Positions 44,697 through 53,632 of a DNA stretch of 64,000 nt are shown here, one piece after another; the first letter of the stretch is position 1, and each line of letters starts with the position of its first letter. A model generated the notes under the pieces. It saw nothing but the letters and a program-made list of their open reading frames with translations, was not told the origin of the DNA and did no database searches. Origin of the DNA: Microbacterium mangrovi. Its GTDB lineage: Bacteria; Actinomycetota; Actinomycetes; Actinomycetales; Microbacteriaceae. The position numbers and the translations under genes were made by a program. Location of the stretch: contig NZ_JTDK01000006.1 in the NCBI RefSeq assembly GCF_000802305.1, positions 372,001-436,000 of the forward strand, written 5' to 3'.

Positions 44697-46667
44697 ATGG
44701 GCGCACATCCGCTGGATTCCCTGAGTGCCGAGGAGTTCTCGCGCACCGCCGCGATCCTCGCCGAGCAGAAGGGCGTGGACGCCGGCTGGCGCTACGCCTC
44801 GATCATCCTGAAGGAGCCGCCCAAGGCCGAGGTCAAGGCCTGGCGCGACGGCGACCCGATCGTGCGCCGCTCGCTGTCGGTGCTGTGGAAGAAGCAGACG
44901 AACGAGGTGCACGAGGCCGTCGTCGACCTCACCTCCGGCACCGTCGAATCGTGGCAGCACATTCCCGGTGTGACGCCGAACTTCACGCTGGACGAATACC
45001 ACGACTGCGACCACGCGATGAAGGAGAACCCCGAGGTCCGGGCTGCTCTCGCGTCCCGCGGGATCACCGACCTCGACCTCGTCCTGTTCGACGTGTGGAC
45101 CTACGGCGGGGCGGTCATCCCCGATCAGTGGCGCGACCGCCGGCTCGGCTGGGTGGATCTCTGGCGGCGCGCGTCCAAGGACGGCAACCCCTACGCGCAC
45201 CCGGTCAGCGGCCTGAAGATCATCGTCGACATGAACACCCTCGAGGTGCTCGAGATCGAGGACCACCACGACTACGGGTTCCCCGAGGTCGACGCCGAGT
45301 ACGTTCCCGAGATCCGCGGCATCCAGACCCGGGAGGCGGAGATCAAGCCGCTGGAGATCGTGCAGCCCGAGGGCGTCTCGTTCCTCGTGGACGGCAGCAC
45401 CATCTCGTGGGACCGCTGGAAGTTCCGGGTGGGCTTCAACTATCGCGAAGGACCGGTCATCTACCAGGTCTCGTTCGACGACAACGGCACCGAACGAGAT
45501 ATCGCCTACCGGATGTCATTCGCCGAGATGATCGTGCCCTATCGCGACTCGAGCTTCGACCACTACCGTCGCACCGCCTTCGACATCGGCGAGTGGGGCC
45601 TCGGGTACATGTGCACGTCGCTCGAGCTCGGCTGCGACTGCCTCGGCGAGATCACCTACCTCGACGCGACGCTCCCGGACACCGCCGGGCAGCCGTGGAC
45701 GATCAAGAACGCGGTGTGCCTCCACGAGGAGGACAACGCGGTGCTGTGGAAGCACGTCGACCCGGATGCCGGCACCGAGGTGCGCCGGCAGCGCCGATTC
45801 GTCGTCTCGGCGCACGCGACCGTCGCCAATTACGAATACCTCATCTACTGGCGCTTCTACCAGGACGGCAACATCGAGTGCGAGGTGCGCGCCACCGGCA
45901 TCATGGTCTCGACCCCCATGGAGCACGAGGGCGACTCCTCGGCGACCGGCACCACGATCGACAAGCGCACCTACGCGCCCTTCCACCAGCACTTCCTGAT
46001 CGCCCGGCTCGACCTCGACGTCGACGGCGGCGAGAACACGGTCGTCGAGTCGGACTCCATGCCCGCGCCCATCAGCGACACCAACCCGTTCGGGCTCGAC
46101 CTGAACACCCGCGCCACGGTCGTGGAGAGCGAGTCGCAGGCGGGCCGCGTCTACAGCTGGGAGAAGCAGCGCACCTGGAAGGTGCAGAACCCGAACAAGC
46201 TCAACGCGTGGGGGTCGCCGGTCGCGTACAAGATCGTGCCGTCGGCATCCTTCCCGTCGATGTTCGACGAGTCGTCGCCGATCCTCAAGCGCAACCCGGT
46301 CATCGGCAAGACGCTGTGGGTGACCAAGCACCACGACGACCAGTTCTGGCCCGCCGGCGACTACCCCACGCAGGCCGTCGACGACCTGCACAACGGGATG
46401 AGCGCCTGGATCGCCGACGACGAGAACCTCGTGAACGAAGACGTGGTGCTCTGGTACAACTTCGGCATCCACCACATCACGCGTGTCGAGGACTGGCCGA
46501 TCATGCCGGCGGACACGATCTCGTTCTGGCTGAAGCCGTTCGGGTTCTTCGACCAGAACCCGTCGATCGACGCCCCGCGCACCGCGATGGACCACTGCAC
46601 GCCCGGGGCCGGCCACGGCGGGGACGACCACTCCGAGCACGACCACTCCGAGCACGCGCACCACTGA
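44697..46667 (+). CDS. primary-amine oxidase (copper/TPQ amine oxidase)
   Basis: This enzyme oxidises primary amines (phenylethylamine, tyramine and others) to aldehyde, ammonia and H2O2. The 656-residue product aligns closely with the Arthrobacter globiformis enzyme: the TPQ precursor is Tyr379 in ANYEYLI (382 there), the copper ligands are His430 and His432 in FHQHF (431, 433) and His592 in GIHHITR (592), and the catalytic base is Asp296 in FDIGEWGLG (298). The topaquinone would form by self-processing with Cu and O2. A His-rich tail (HGGDDHSEHDHSEHAHH) is unusual and may bind or deliver copper. No signal peptide is seen, so it is cytosolic. AAGGAG precedes the ATG. Confidence 0.96.
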   Translation: MGAHPLDSLSAEEFSRTAAILAEQKGVDAGWRYASIILKEPPKAEVKAWRDGDPIVRRSLSVLWKKQTNEVHEAVVDLTSGTVESWQHIPGVTPNFTLDEYHDCDHAMKENPEVRAALASRGITDLDLVLFDVWTYGGAVIPDQWRDRRLGWVDLWRRASKDGNPYAHPVSGLKIIVDMNTLEVLEIEDHHDYGFPEVDAEYVPEIRGIQTREAEIKPLEIVQPEGVSFLVDGSTISWDRWKFRVGFNYREGPVIYQVSFDDNGTERDIAYRMSFAEMIVPYRDSSFDHYRRTAFDIGEWGLGYMCTSLELGCDCLGEITYLDATLPDTAGQPWTIKNAVCLHEEDNAVLWKHVDPDAGTEVRRQRRFVVSAHATVANYEYLIYWRFYQDGNIECEVRATGIMVSTPMEHEGDSSATGTTIDKRTYAPFHQHFLIARLDLDVDGGENTVVESDSMPAPISDTNPFGLDLNTRATVVESESQAGRVYSWEKQRTWKVQNPNKLNAWGSPVAYKIVPSASFPSMFDESSPILKRNPVIGKTLWVTKHHDDQFWPAGDYPTQAVDDLHNGMSAWIADDENLVNEDVVLWYNFGIHHITRVEDWPIMPADTISFWLKPFGFFDQNPSIDAPRTAMDHCTPGAGHGGDDHSEHDHSEHAHH

Positions 46668-46679
46668 GTCGCAGCCCGA

Positions 46680-46715
46680 GCGCAGCGCCCCGGGCTCCGG
46701 CCCGGGGCGCTGCGC
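46680..46715. terminator. bidirectional hairpin, 16-bp stem
   Basis: GCGCAGCGCCCCGGGC (46680-46695) and its exact reverse complement (46700-46715) are joined by a TCCG tetraloop. It lies between the convergent amine oxidase and flavin-reductase-like genes, 12 and 10 bases from their stops. Confidence 0.85.
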
Positions 46716-46725
46716 CGTCTCCCCC

Positions 46726-47742
46726 TCAGTCGACGACGGGCGCGTGCGGCGCCGTCCGGCTCGACGCCAGCCAGCCGACTTCGTCGCCGCGGTCGAAGAA
46801 ATGCCGGAACGCGTACACGAGGGGATGCCAGCGGGCCGGGTCCACCTGAAGCTCCCCGTGACGGTCCTCGCGCACGATCGACGAAGCGGCGTGGACGCGG
46901 ACCACCTCCGCCTCGACCATCAGGTAGCCGCCGTCCACCGCCGGGGTGAGTCGGCGCGTGCGCGCTTCGAACTGCAGCCGGCACTCGCGGACGCGGGGCG
47001 GCACCACCAGATCGGACGGCTGCGGCGTGATCCCGACGACCGGGAACTTGTCCGGCTCGAAGCGATAGCGATGCGCCTTGGCGGCCGGTACCGGGTTCCG
47101 CCCGGTGAGGGTCGCGAGGCGCACGATCACCGGCCAGAGGTCGGGCGACGGCACGCTGACGGTGAGGTCGCTTCCGGCGAGCAGGTTGTCGGCGGTCTTC
47201 CCCTCGGTCTCGATCCCCAGCACGAGCATCCGCCCGAGCGCCCAGTACGACGACGCCGGGGCGACGTTGGGGCGGCCGTCGACGTCGGCCGTCACGATGA
47301 GGAACGCCGGCGTGCCGATATACAGCGTCTCCGGTTCGATGACCACGTGGTCGTCCGGCTCCGGCAGGTCGGCGCCGGCGGCATCCAGCGCGGGCGCCCG
47401 CCAGCGGCCGTCGACGTACTGCAGGGCCGTCGTCTCCACGACGACGCCCGACCCGTCGCGCGGGATCTCCCCGAGGATGCGCGCCGTGCCGTCGGCATCC
47501 ACCTCGACGGGAATCCCCGCGTCCTCGAGCCGGCCCGGGTCGAGCGTGACGAGCGTGAGCGGCAGATGCAGATCGGCGTATCGCTCGTCCAGGACCTCCT
47601 GCACGCGGGATGCGGTCGTCGCGCGGATGTGCCCGCCCGGCTCGTAGGCGACGCCGCGCGTGGCCGCGCCGTACTCGCCGGCGAGCTCGCTCATGTCCCA
47701 GTCGTCGGTGATCGCGATGTGGTGGATCCGAGGCGCGCCCAT
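46726..47742 (-). CDS. DUF952-like/flavin reductase-like fusion protein
   Basis: This 338-residue cytosolic protein seems to have two domains. Residues 1-115 (HHIAITDDWDMSELAGEYG, GGHIRATTASRVQEVLD, LTLVTLDPGRL) resemble DUF952 proteins, a small fold linked to glutathione-transferase-like helpers. Residues about 125-325 (PAFLIVTADVDGRPNVAPAS, SYWALGRMLVLGIETEGKTA, LPASDLTVSVPSPDLWPVIV-like region, HAASSIVREDRHG) resemble the FMN-binding split-barrel flavin reductase family. I do not recognise a described protein with this combination. It is convergent with the copper amine oxidase and 76 bases downstream of the monoamine oxidase on the same strand. It could reduce a flavin or bind an amine-derived product. 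Confidence 0.7.
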   Translation of the reverse strand: MGAPRIHHIAITDDWDMSELAGEYGAATRGVAYEPGGHIRATTASRVQEVLDERYADLHLPLTLVTLDPGRLEDAGIPVEVDADGTARILGEIPRDGSGVVVETTALQYVDGRWRAPALDAAGADLPEPDDHVVIEPETLYIGTPAFLIVTADVDGRPNVAPASSYWALGRMLVLGIETEGKTADNLLAGSDLTVSVPSPDLWPVIVRLATLTGRNPVPAAKAHRYRFEPDKFPVVGITPQPSDLVVPPRVRECRLQFEARTRRLTPAVDGGYLMVEAEVVRVHAASSIVREDRHGELQVDPARWHPLVYAFRHFFDRGDEVGWLASSRTAPHAPVVD

Positions 47743-47818
47743 GATCCGACCGTAGCGCCCGATCGGCGAACCCGGATGAGCCTCGTCCCCCGGGACGGGG
47801 CTCACCCGGGCGTGGCCG

Positions 47819-49186
47819 TCAGGCGCCGAGGACGCGCTCGGCGGTCGCCGTGCCGATGCGCACCGCGCCGTCGACGTGCTGGTAGCCCTCGCCCGCGATG
47901 TCGCTGGAGGCGAAGTAGATCGGGCCGACGGGCTGGTTCTGCAGGGCGCCCCAGCGGTGCAGACCGCCGAGGTCGTAGCTGGTCGCGTACGCGCCGCGCG
48001 TCCACTCCTCGTTGCCCCAGTCGGACAGGTAGAAGGACTCGGGCGTCAGCGCCTCGTCACCGAGCGACCGCGCGATCCCCTCGAGGATGACGCGCTTGCG
48101 CTCGTCCTCGTCGAGTCCCCACATCGCCTCGGCCTTCACGTCGGAGATGAAGCCGACCAGGGTGCCGCGCTCGTCGCCGTGGTTGGTGTTGTCGTACACC
48201 TCCTGGACGAGTCCCGCGTGGTCGTAGACCGTGCCGGCCAGCCCCTTCTCGCGCCAGAAGGGGGTTGCATAGGTGGCGTGCACCTTGATCACGAGACCCA
48301 TCGAGACGTGCTGGTGGGCGACCATCTGCATTCGCGGAAGCGGCGGGTTGTACGAGATGCGGTGGTACAGGTTCGGCGGCACGGCCACGATCGCGTGCTG
48401 CGCCCGCACCGTCACCTCGGCGCCGACGGCGGTCACGGATGCTGCCGCCCCGGGGCCGTTGTCGGTCCACTCGAGCGTGTGCACCGGATTGTTCAGGAAC
48501 ACGATGTCATCGCCGAGCTCGTCCGCGATCGCGATCGACACCGACTGCATCCCTCCCACGACGCGCTTGTCGAGGATGAAGTGGTCGTCGAGGAGGTTCG
48601 AGAACGAGCCGGCCGATGCCGACATGAGCACGGCCTGCAGGGTGGAGAACGCGTACGAGGGCTTGGTGAGCATGCCGCCCGCGATCCACATGGCGATGTT
48701 CTGCACGGCCTCTTCATCGTCGGACTGCTTGTGCAGCCACTCGATGAACGAGATCTTGTCGAGCTCCTCCGCCAGCGGGTGCGCCCAGGGCTCCGACGCC
48801 CCCACCTGCGCGGCGTAATCGTCGAGGATGGCGGCGATGCGGTCGATCTCGGCGTTGGTCTCCGCGCTGACGGGCAGGTCGCTCGCGAAGCGCGTGGTGC
48901 TGCCGTCGGCGGCGACGTAGATCGAATCGCCGTCGCGGTAGCGCGAGTAGGTCTCCTTGCCGAGCTCGGCGACGAGGTCGAGCAGCGCCGTCTGGTCGGG
49001 CGAGATCCACTGGCCCCCGATCTCGAACCAGCCGCCGTCGCGGACGTCGCTCCAGGTGCGGCCGCCTACGCGGTCGCGCGCCTCGAGGACGGCGACGGAC
49101 TTGCCGGCCGCGGTCAGACGACGCGCCGCGTTCAGGCCCGAGGGTCCGGCGCCGATGATGACGACGTCGCGCTCGATGGTCTGCAT
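47819..49186 (-). CDS. flavin monoamine oxidase family protein
   Basis: This 455-residue FAD enzyme would oxidise amines such as putrescine or tyramine with release of H2O2. The N-terminus carries the dinucleotide loop VVIIGAGPSGLNAARRL, the acidic end VLEARDRVGGRTWS and EIGGQWISPDQ, all typical of monoamine oxidases. The C-terminal FAD motif GPIYFASSDIAGEGYQHVDG with GYQHVDGAV contains the usual GY(Q/M)xGA region, although Cys for covalent FAD is not present. A membrane anchor is lacking. The ATG at 49186 has AAGGAG upstream. The TetR gene is divergent with a strong operator between them. Confidence 0.92.
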   Translation of the reverse strand: MQTIERDVVIIGAGPSGLNAARRLTAAGKSVAVLEARDRVGGRTWSDVRDGGWFEIGGQWISPDQTALLDLVAELGKETYSRYRDGDSIYVAADGSTTRFASDLPVSAETNAEIDRIAAILDDYAAQVGASEPWAHPLAEELDKISFIEWLHKQSDDEEAVQNIAMWIAGGMLTKPSYAFSTLQAVLMSASAGSFSNLLDDHFILDKRVVGGMQSVSIAIADELGDDIVFLNNPVHTLEWTDNGPGAAASVTAVGAEVTVRAQHAIVAVPPNLYHRISYNPPLPRMQMVAHQHVSMGLVIKVHATYATPFWREKGLAGTVYDHAGLVQEVYDNTNHGDERGTLVGFISDVKAEAMWGLDEDERKRVILEGIARSLGDEALTPESFYLSDWGNEEWTRGAYATSYDLGGLHRWGALQNQPVGPIYFASSDIAGEGYQHVDGAVRIGTATAERVLGA

Positions 49187-49226
49187 GTTTCCACTCCTTG
49201 TTCGTGGGATCGACTGCGATCCCGAC

Positions 49227-49245
49227 ATAAATGAATGTCGTTTAT
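49227..49245. promoter_or_regulatory. TetR-type operator palindrome
   Basis: ATAAATGAATGTCGTTTAT is an imperfect 19-bp palindrome (half-site ATAAAyGA, 3-bp centre). It overlaps CGACAT-N6-ATGTCG (49223-49240). The region is strikingly A/T-rich compared with its surroundings and lies between the divergent monoamine oxidase and TetR genes. Confidence 0.65.
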
Positions 49246-49313
49246 TTAATGTAGCAGATACGATGTGTCAGCACCGGCGCCGTCCCGCCGGCCCGACCCA
49301 GCGAGGAGACGCC

Positions 49314-50090
49314 GTGCCAGAGACGACCCAGCCGCATCGGCGCGCGGGCCGCCCGACCTCACGCATCCTGACCCGCGACGGCATCACCGACGCCGCGCTC
49401 GCGATCGTGCGCACCAAGGGGTACGAATCGCTCACGATCGCCTCGCTCGCAAAGCACCTGCACGTGACGCCCAGCGCGATGTACAACCACGCGCGGTCCA
49501 AGCAGGACATCATGCGCAGCGTCCAGGACCGCCTGATGGCCGGCATCGACGACACCGAGCTCGCCGGCATCCGGCGCGCCGTCGCGGCCGGAGAGGCGGG
49601 GCCGCACCCGTGGCGGCACGCGCTCCTCGCCTGGGCGACGTCGTACCGCGACCTCATGGCCCGGCACACGTCCCTTGTGCACGCGATCGCGACGATGCCG
49701 ATCACCGGGGCACCCGAGACCCTCGCGATGTACGAGGTGGTCGTCGGGGCGCTCGTCGACGTCGGCTGGCCGCGCGACCGGGTGCTCGCGCTCATCGTCG
49801 CGCTGGAGAGCTTCGTCTACGGATCCGCCTACGACGTCAGCGCCCCCGACGACATCTTCGACACGGCCGGATTCGAGCCGTCCGCGCCGACGTTCACGAG
49901 CGTGCTCCTGGAGCGCTCCGAGGATGCCCACTCGTACACGCGGTCGGGCGTCGGCCGCGAGTCGTTCGAACGCGGCGCGATGGCGATCGTGGATGCGTTC
50001 GCCGCGGCGGCGGGTGTGGACTGCCCCGGAGCCGGGACCTGGCCGGGCGACATCGACGCGAGCCCGCCGCCGCCCGCGAACTACGCTTGA
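49314..50090 (+). CDS. TetR family transcriptional regulator
   Basis: This 258-residue regulator has an N-terminal TetR HTH (about 17-63: RDGITDAALAIVRTKGYESL, TIASLAKHLHVTPSAMYNHA) and a helical ligand domain (80-240) of TetR_C type. The start is taken as the GTG at 49314 because GAGGAG lies 6 bases upstream; an ATG at 49264 is possible but would place the coding region close to the operator. It is divergent from the monoamine oxidase and 6 bases upstream of the ABC-F gene. It probably represses the oxidase and itself. Confidence 0.9.
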   Translation: MPETTQPHRRAGRPTSRILTRDGITDAALAIVRTKGYESLTIASLAKHLHVTPSAMYNHARSKQDIMRSVQDRLMAGIDDTELAGIRRAVAAGEAGPHPWRHALLAWATSYRDLMARHTSLVHAIATMPITGAPETLAMYEVVVGALVDVGWPRDRVLALIVALESFVYGSAYDVSAPDDIFDTAGFEPSAPTFTSVLLERSEDAHSYTRSGVGRESFERGAMAIVDAFAAAAGVDCPGAGTWPGDIDASPPPPANYA

Positions 50091-50096
50091 TCAGCG

Positions 50097-51926
50097 ATGG
50101 CACATCTTCTCGGCGCCGAGGCGCTGCACCTCGAATACCCCACCAAGGTCGTCTTCGACTCCGTCAGCCTCGGCGTCGACGAGGGCGATCGCATCGGCAT
50201 CGTCGGCCGCAACGGCGACGGCAAATCGTCGCTGATGGCAATGCTGGCCGGCACGCGCGAGCCGGATGCCGGACGCGTCACGATGCGCCGGGGCGTCACC
50301 GTCGGGGTGCTCGAACAGTCGGACACGCTCGGTGACGCCGAGACCGTCGGCCACGCTGTCGTCGGCGACCTCGCCGAGCACGAATGGGCCGGAAACGCCC
50401 GGATCCGCGACGTGATCGCGGGACTGCTCGGCGGCCTCCCGTGGGATGCCGCAATCGGAACGCTCTCCGGCGGACAGCGGCGGCGGGTCGCGCTGGCCGC
50501 GCTGCTGGCCGGCGACTGGGACGTGCTCGCTCTCGATGAGCCGACCAACCACCTCGACGTCGAGGCCATCGCCTGGCTGGCTCGCCACATCAAGGGCCGC
50601 TGGGCACCGAACGCCGGGGCACTGATGGTCGTGACGCACGACCGGTGGTTCCTCGACGAGGTCTGCACGGCGACGTGGGAGGTGCACGACCGCATCGTCG
50701 AGCCGTTCGACGGCGGCTACGCCGCGTACATCCTGCAGCGCGTCGAACGCGACCGCCAGGCCGCAGCCATCGAATCACGGCGCCAGAACCTCGCACGGCG
50801 CGAGCTCGCCTGGCTCCGCCGCGGCGCCCCGGCGCGCACCTCGAAGCCGAAGTTCCGCATCGACGCGGCCAACGCCCTCATCGCCGACGTGCCCGAACTG
50901 CGCGACCCGGTGGCCCTGCGCTCCCTCGCCGTGGCAAGGCTCGGCAAGGACGTCGTCGACCTGCTCGACGCCGGCGTCACGTACCCGGCATCCGGAGCGG
51001 ACCAGCCCCGGACCGTGCTCCGCGACGTGGAGTGGCGTATCGCGCCGGGCGAGCGCACCGGCATCCTCGGCGTCAACGGCGCGGGCAAGTCGACGCTGCT
51101 CGGACTCGTCGACGGGACCGTCTCACCGACGTCCGGCCGGGTCAAACGCGGCAAGACCGTGCAGGTCGCCACGCTCACCCAGCGCATGGACGAGCTGGAC
51201 GAACACCTCGACTCTCCCGTGCGCCTCGTGCTCGAACGCCTGCGCACGACCTACACGTTCGGATCGGGATCCAAGGAGCAGGAGCTCACCCCCGGCCAGC
51301 TGCTGGAGCGCATGGGCTTCTCGAGCGCGCAGCTCTCGACGCCGGTCAAAGACCTCTCCGGCGGCCAGCAGCGGCGACTGCAGCTGCTGCTCGTCCTTCT
51401 GACGCAGCCGAACGTGCTGATCCTCGACGAGCCGACGAACGACCTCGACACCGACATGCTCACCGCCCTCGAGGAGCTCCTCGACTCGTGGCCGGGGACA
51501 CTCCTCGTCGTGTCGCACGACCGCTACTTCCTGGAACGGGTCACCGACCAGCAGTACGCCGTCCTCGACGGCCACCTCCGGCACCTGCCGGGCGGCGTGG
51601 ACGAGTACCTGCGTCTGCGCGCGGCCCAGGAGAACGCTGAGCCGAGCCGCCCCGGCGCGTCCGGACCGGTCGCCTCGGGCTCGACCCCATCGGCGCCCGT
51701 GCTCGCCGGCGCGGACCGACGCGCGGCAGAGAAGGAGCTCACCGCGCTTGAGCGACGGATGCAGAAGCTCGCGACGGAGATCGACACCCGCAAGCACGCG
51801 CTCGTCGATCACGACCAGTCCGACTACGTCGGCCTCGGTGAGCGGATGGCGGAGATCACGGCGCGGGAGACCGAGGTCGAAGAGCTGGAGCTGCGCTGGT
51901 TCGAACTGACCGAACAGCTCGGCTGA
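50097..51926 (+). CDS. ABC-F family ATP-binding protein (Uup-like)
   Basis: This is a 609-residue soluble protein with two ABC ATPase domains. The first has Walker A GIVGRNGDGKSS, signature LSGGQRRRVALA, Walker B VLALDEPTNHLD; the second has GILGVNGAGKST, DLSGGQQRRLQLL and LILDEPTNDLDT. The linker (about 220-290) and a C-terminal charged coiled coil (about 535-609: RAAEKELTALERRMQKLATE) resemble Uup, which acts on ribosomes and DNA. There are no membrane helices. The TetR stop is only 6 bases upstream, so the two are likely cotranscribed, which may be accidental or may reflect protection from a toxic amine or antibiotic. Confidence 0.93.
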   Translation: MAHLLGAEALHLEYPTKVVFDSVSLGVDEGDRIGIVGRNGDGKSSLMAMLAGTREPDAGRVTMRRGVTVGVLEQSDTLGDAETVGHAVVGDLAEHEWAGNARIRDVIAGLLGGLPWDAAIGTLSGGQRRRVALAALLAGDWDVLALDEPTNHLDVEAIAWLARHIKGRWAPNAGALMVVTHDRWFLDEVCTATWEVHDRIVEPFDGGYAAYILQRVERDRQAAAIESRRQNLARRELAWLRRGAPARTSKPKFRIDAANALIADVPELRDPVALRSLAVARLGKDVVDLLDAGVTYPASGADQPRTVLRDVEWRIAPGERTGILGVNGAGKSTLLGLVDGTVSPTSGRVKRGKTVQVATLTQRMDELDEHLDSPVRLVLERLRTTYTFGSGSKEQELTPGQLLERMGFSSAQLSTPVKDLSGGQQRRLQLLLVLLTQPNVLILDEPTNDLDTDMLTALEELLDSWPGTLLVVSHDRYFLERVTDQQYAVLDGHLRHLPGGVDEYLRLRAAQENAEPSRPGASGPVASGSTPSAPVLAGADRRAAEKELTALERRMQKLATEIDTRKHALVDHDQSDYVGLGERMAEITARETEVEELELRWFELTEQLG

Positions 51927-51953
51927 GCATTCCGCGATCGGATGTGGAACGGA

Positions 51954-51982
51954 GAGGCCGGCACGCGATGCGTGCCGGCCTC
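51954..51982. terminator. bidirectional hairpin, 13-bp stem
   Basis: GAGGCCGGCACGC (51954-51966) and GCGTGCCGGCCTC (51970-51982) are perfectly complementary around a 3-nt loop. It lies between the convergent ABC-F and osmoprotectant-type binding-protein genes. Confidence 0.8.
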
Positions 51983-52001
51983 ACGTACGCTCGGACGGAG
52001 G

Positions 52002-52919
52002 TCAGCTCAGGCCCTGCGCCTTGAGCCACTTGGTCGCGATCTGCGCCGCCGACTGCTGATCGACGGTGTTCTCGACGTTCCATTCGACCAGGACGTCGGG
52101 GGTGAGCTTCGCCTGCACAGCGTTGATGACCGACCCGACCTTGTCGGAAACGCTCTTGTTGACGAGCGGAACCACGTTCGACGACAGGATGAGCGCCTTC
52201 GGGTCCTGCAGCACGACGAGCTTGTCCGTCTTGATCTTGGGACTCGACGTATAGATGTCGGCGATGTTGACCGTGCCGGCGACGAGCGCCTGCTCGGTGG
52301 TGTCTCCGGTCGCCTTGAACCCGACCGTGACGCCGTACGTCTTCTTGACGCCCTTCGGGCCGTAGGGGCGGTCGGCGAACTCGGCGTTCGCGCCCACCGT
52401 GAGCGGCACCGTCACCTTCGCCAGGTCGGCGATCGAGGTCAGGTGCCACTTGTCGGCGAACGCCTTGGTGACCGTGTAGGAGTCCTGATCGGTGGCGGTC
52501 GCCATGTCGAGGACGGCGAGATTCGACGGCAGCGCCGCCTTCAGCGCCGTGTAGACGCCCTGCGGGTCGGTCTCGGTGGCGCTCGGCTTGAAGTACTGCA
52601 GCAGGTTGCCGGTGTACTCCGGGAACAGCTGGATCTCGCCGCTCTTGACGGCGGGCATGTAGGCGTCGCGCTGTCCGATGTTGAACTTGCGCGTCACCTT
52701 GACGCCCTTGGCCTCGAGTGCCTGAGCGTACACCTCGGCGATGATCTCGTTCGAGGGGTACGCCTGCGAGCCGATGACGACGGCGCCGGCGGCCGCGCTT
52801 CCAGACGACGAGCTCGTCGGACTGGACAGCGGGTTGCCGGAGCTGCAGCCGACGAGACCTGCTGCGGCGATGGCGACCACCGCAGCAGCGGTGAGCGCGC
52901 GCTTGCGAATGATGTTCAT
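52002..52919 (-). CDS. quaternary amine ABC transporter substrate-binding lipoprotein (OpuBC/OsmF-like)
   Basis: This 305-residue protein has a lipoprotein signal (lipobox LVGC, Cys25) and an OpuAC-type domain (about 45-300): VVIGSQAYPSNEIIAEVYAQ, GEIQLFPEYTGNLLQYF, YTVTKAFADKWHLTSIADLA and EQALVAGTVNIADIYTSSPK. In the family, aromatic residues cage the quaternary ammonium of betaine, choline or carnitine. It is the last gene of the four-gene operon; its ATG overlaps the stop of the adjacent permease (ATGA). GGAAGG precedes the ATG. Confidence 0.92.
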   Translation of the reverse strand: MNIIRKRALTAAAVVAIAAAGLVGCSSGNPLSSPTSSSSGSAAAGAVVIGSQAYPSNEIIAEVYAQALEAKGVKVTRKFNIGQRDAYMPAVKSGEIQLFPEYTGNLLQYFKPSATETDPQGVYTALKAALPSNLAVLDMATATDQDSYTVTKAFADKWHLTSIADLAKVTVPLTVGANAEFADRPYGPKGVKKTYGVTVGFKATGDTTEQALVAGTVNIADIYTSSPKIKTDKLVVLQDPKALILSSNVVPLVNKSVSDKVGSVINAVQAKLTPDVLVEWNVENTVDQQSAAQIATKWLKAQGLS

Positions 52920-53632
52920 GATGTTGCACCTTCCAATGGGAGTCGTTGGCGTCGTGAGGTGGAGACTTTGAGTTTGCGGGCCCCGCGCGGGACGACTGCG
53001 CGCTGCAGGAGCGCGAACAGGAGGTCGATGGTGAGGGCCACGACGGCGATCACGATCGCACCGCCCAGCACCATGTCGATGCGCTGCAGCGGGAGCCCGG
53101 CGAGGATGTACTGGCCGAGACCGCCGAGACCGACGTAGGCGGCGATCACGACCGTCGCGATGACCTGCAGAACGGCGGAGCGGATGCCGGCCACGAGCAG
53201 GGGCAGACCGAGGGGCACCTCGACGCGCCACAGGATCTGCCACTCCGTCATGCCGACAGCGCGCGCCGCATCGACCACGCGCCGGTCGATGGCTTCGAAG
53301 CCGCTGTAGGCGCCGGCCAGGATCGACGGGATCGCGAGCAGCACGAAGGTGATGACCGCCGCTGCGGTGTAGTGGATCACGCCCATCACGACGACGAGCA
53401 GGATGAACAGCCCGAACGACGGCACCGCCCGCGCGGCGCCGGAGATCGAGACCGCCACGTTGCGGGCTCTGCCCGTGTGCCCGATCGCCCAGCCGGCCGG
53501 GATCGCGATGACAGCCGCCACCGCCACGGATGCTGCGGTCAGTCCGAGATGCACCGCCAGCGCCGTCGAGATCGGGTCGTACGGGGACTTGTCGCTGAAG
53601 ATCCATGCGAACGCCTGTGCGAACAGGTTCAC
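52916..53632 (-). CDS. quaternary amine ABC transporter permease (second)
   Basis: This 238-residue permease of the OpuB/ProW type has the conserved EAA-like loop (AARAVGMTEWQILWRVEVPL) and about six membrane helices (IPAGWAIGHTGRARNVAVSI, VPSFGLFILLVVVMG, VLQVIATVVIAAYVGLGGLG). The GTG at 53632 overlaps the stop of the preceding permease (GTGA), and its own stop overlaps the binding-protein start (ATGA). A basic C-terminus (RRAV...RKLKVSTSRRQ) follows. Confidence 0.9.
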   Translation of the reverse strand: MNLFAQAFAWIFSDKSPYDPISTALAVHLGLTAASVAVAAVIAIPAGWAIGHTGRARNVAVSISGAARAVPSFGLFILLVVVMGVIHYTAAAVITFVLLAIPSILAGAYSGFEAIDRRVVDAARAVGMTEWQILWRVEVPLGLPLLVAGIRSAVLQVIATVVIAAYVGLGGLGQYILAGLPLQRIDMVLGGAIVIAVVALTIDLLFALLQRAVVPRGARKLKVSTSRRQRLPLEGATS

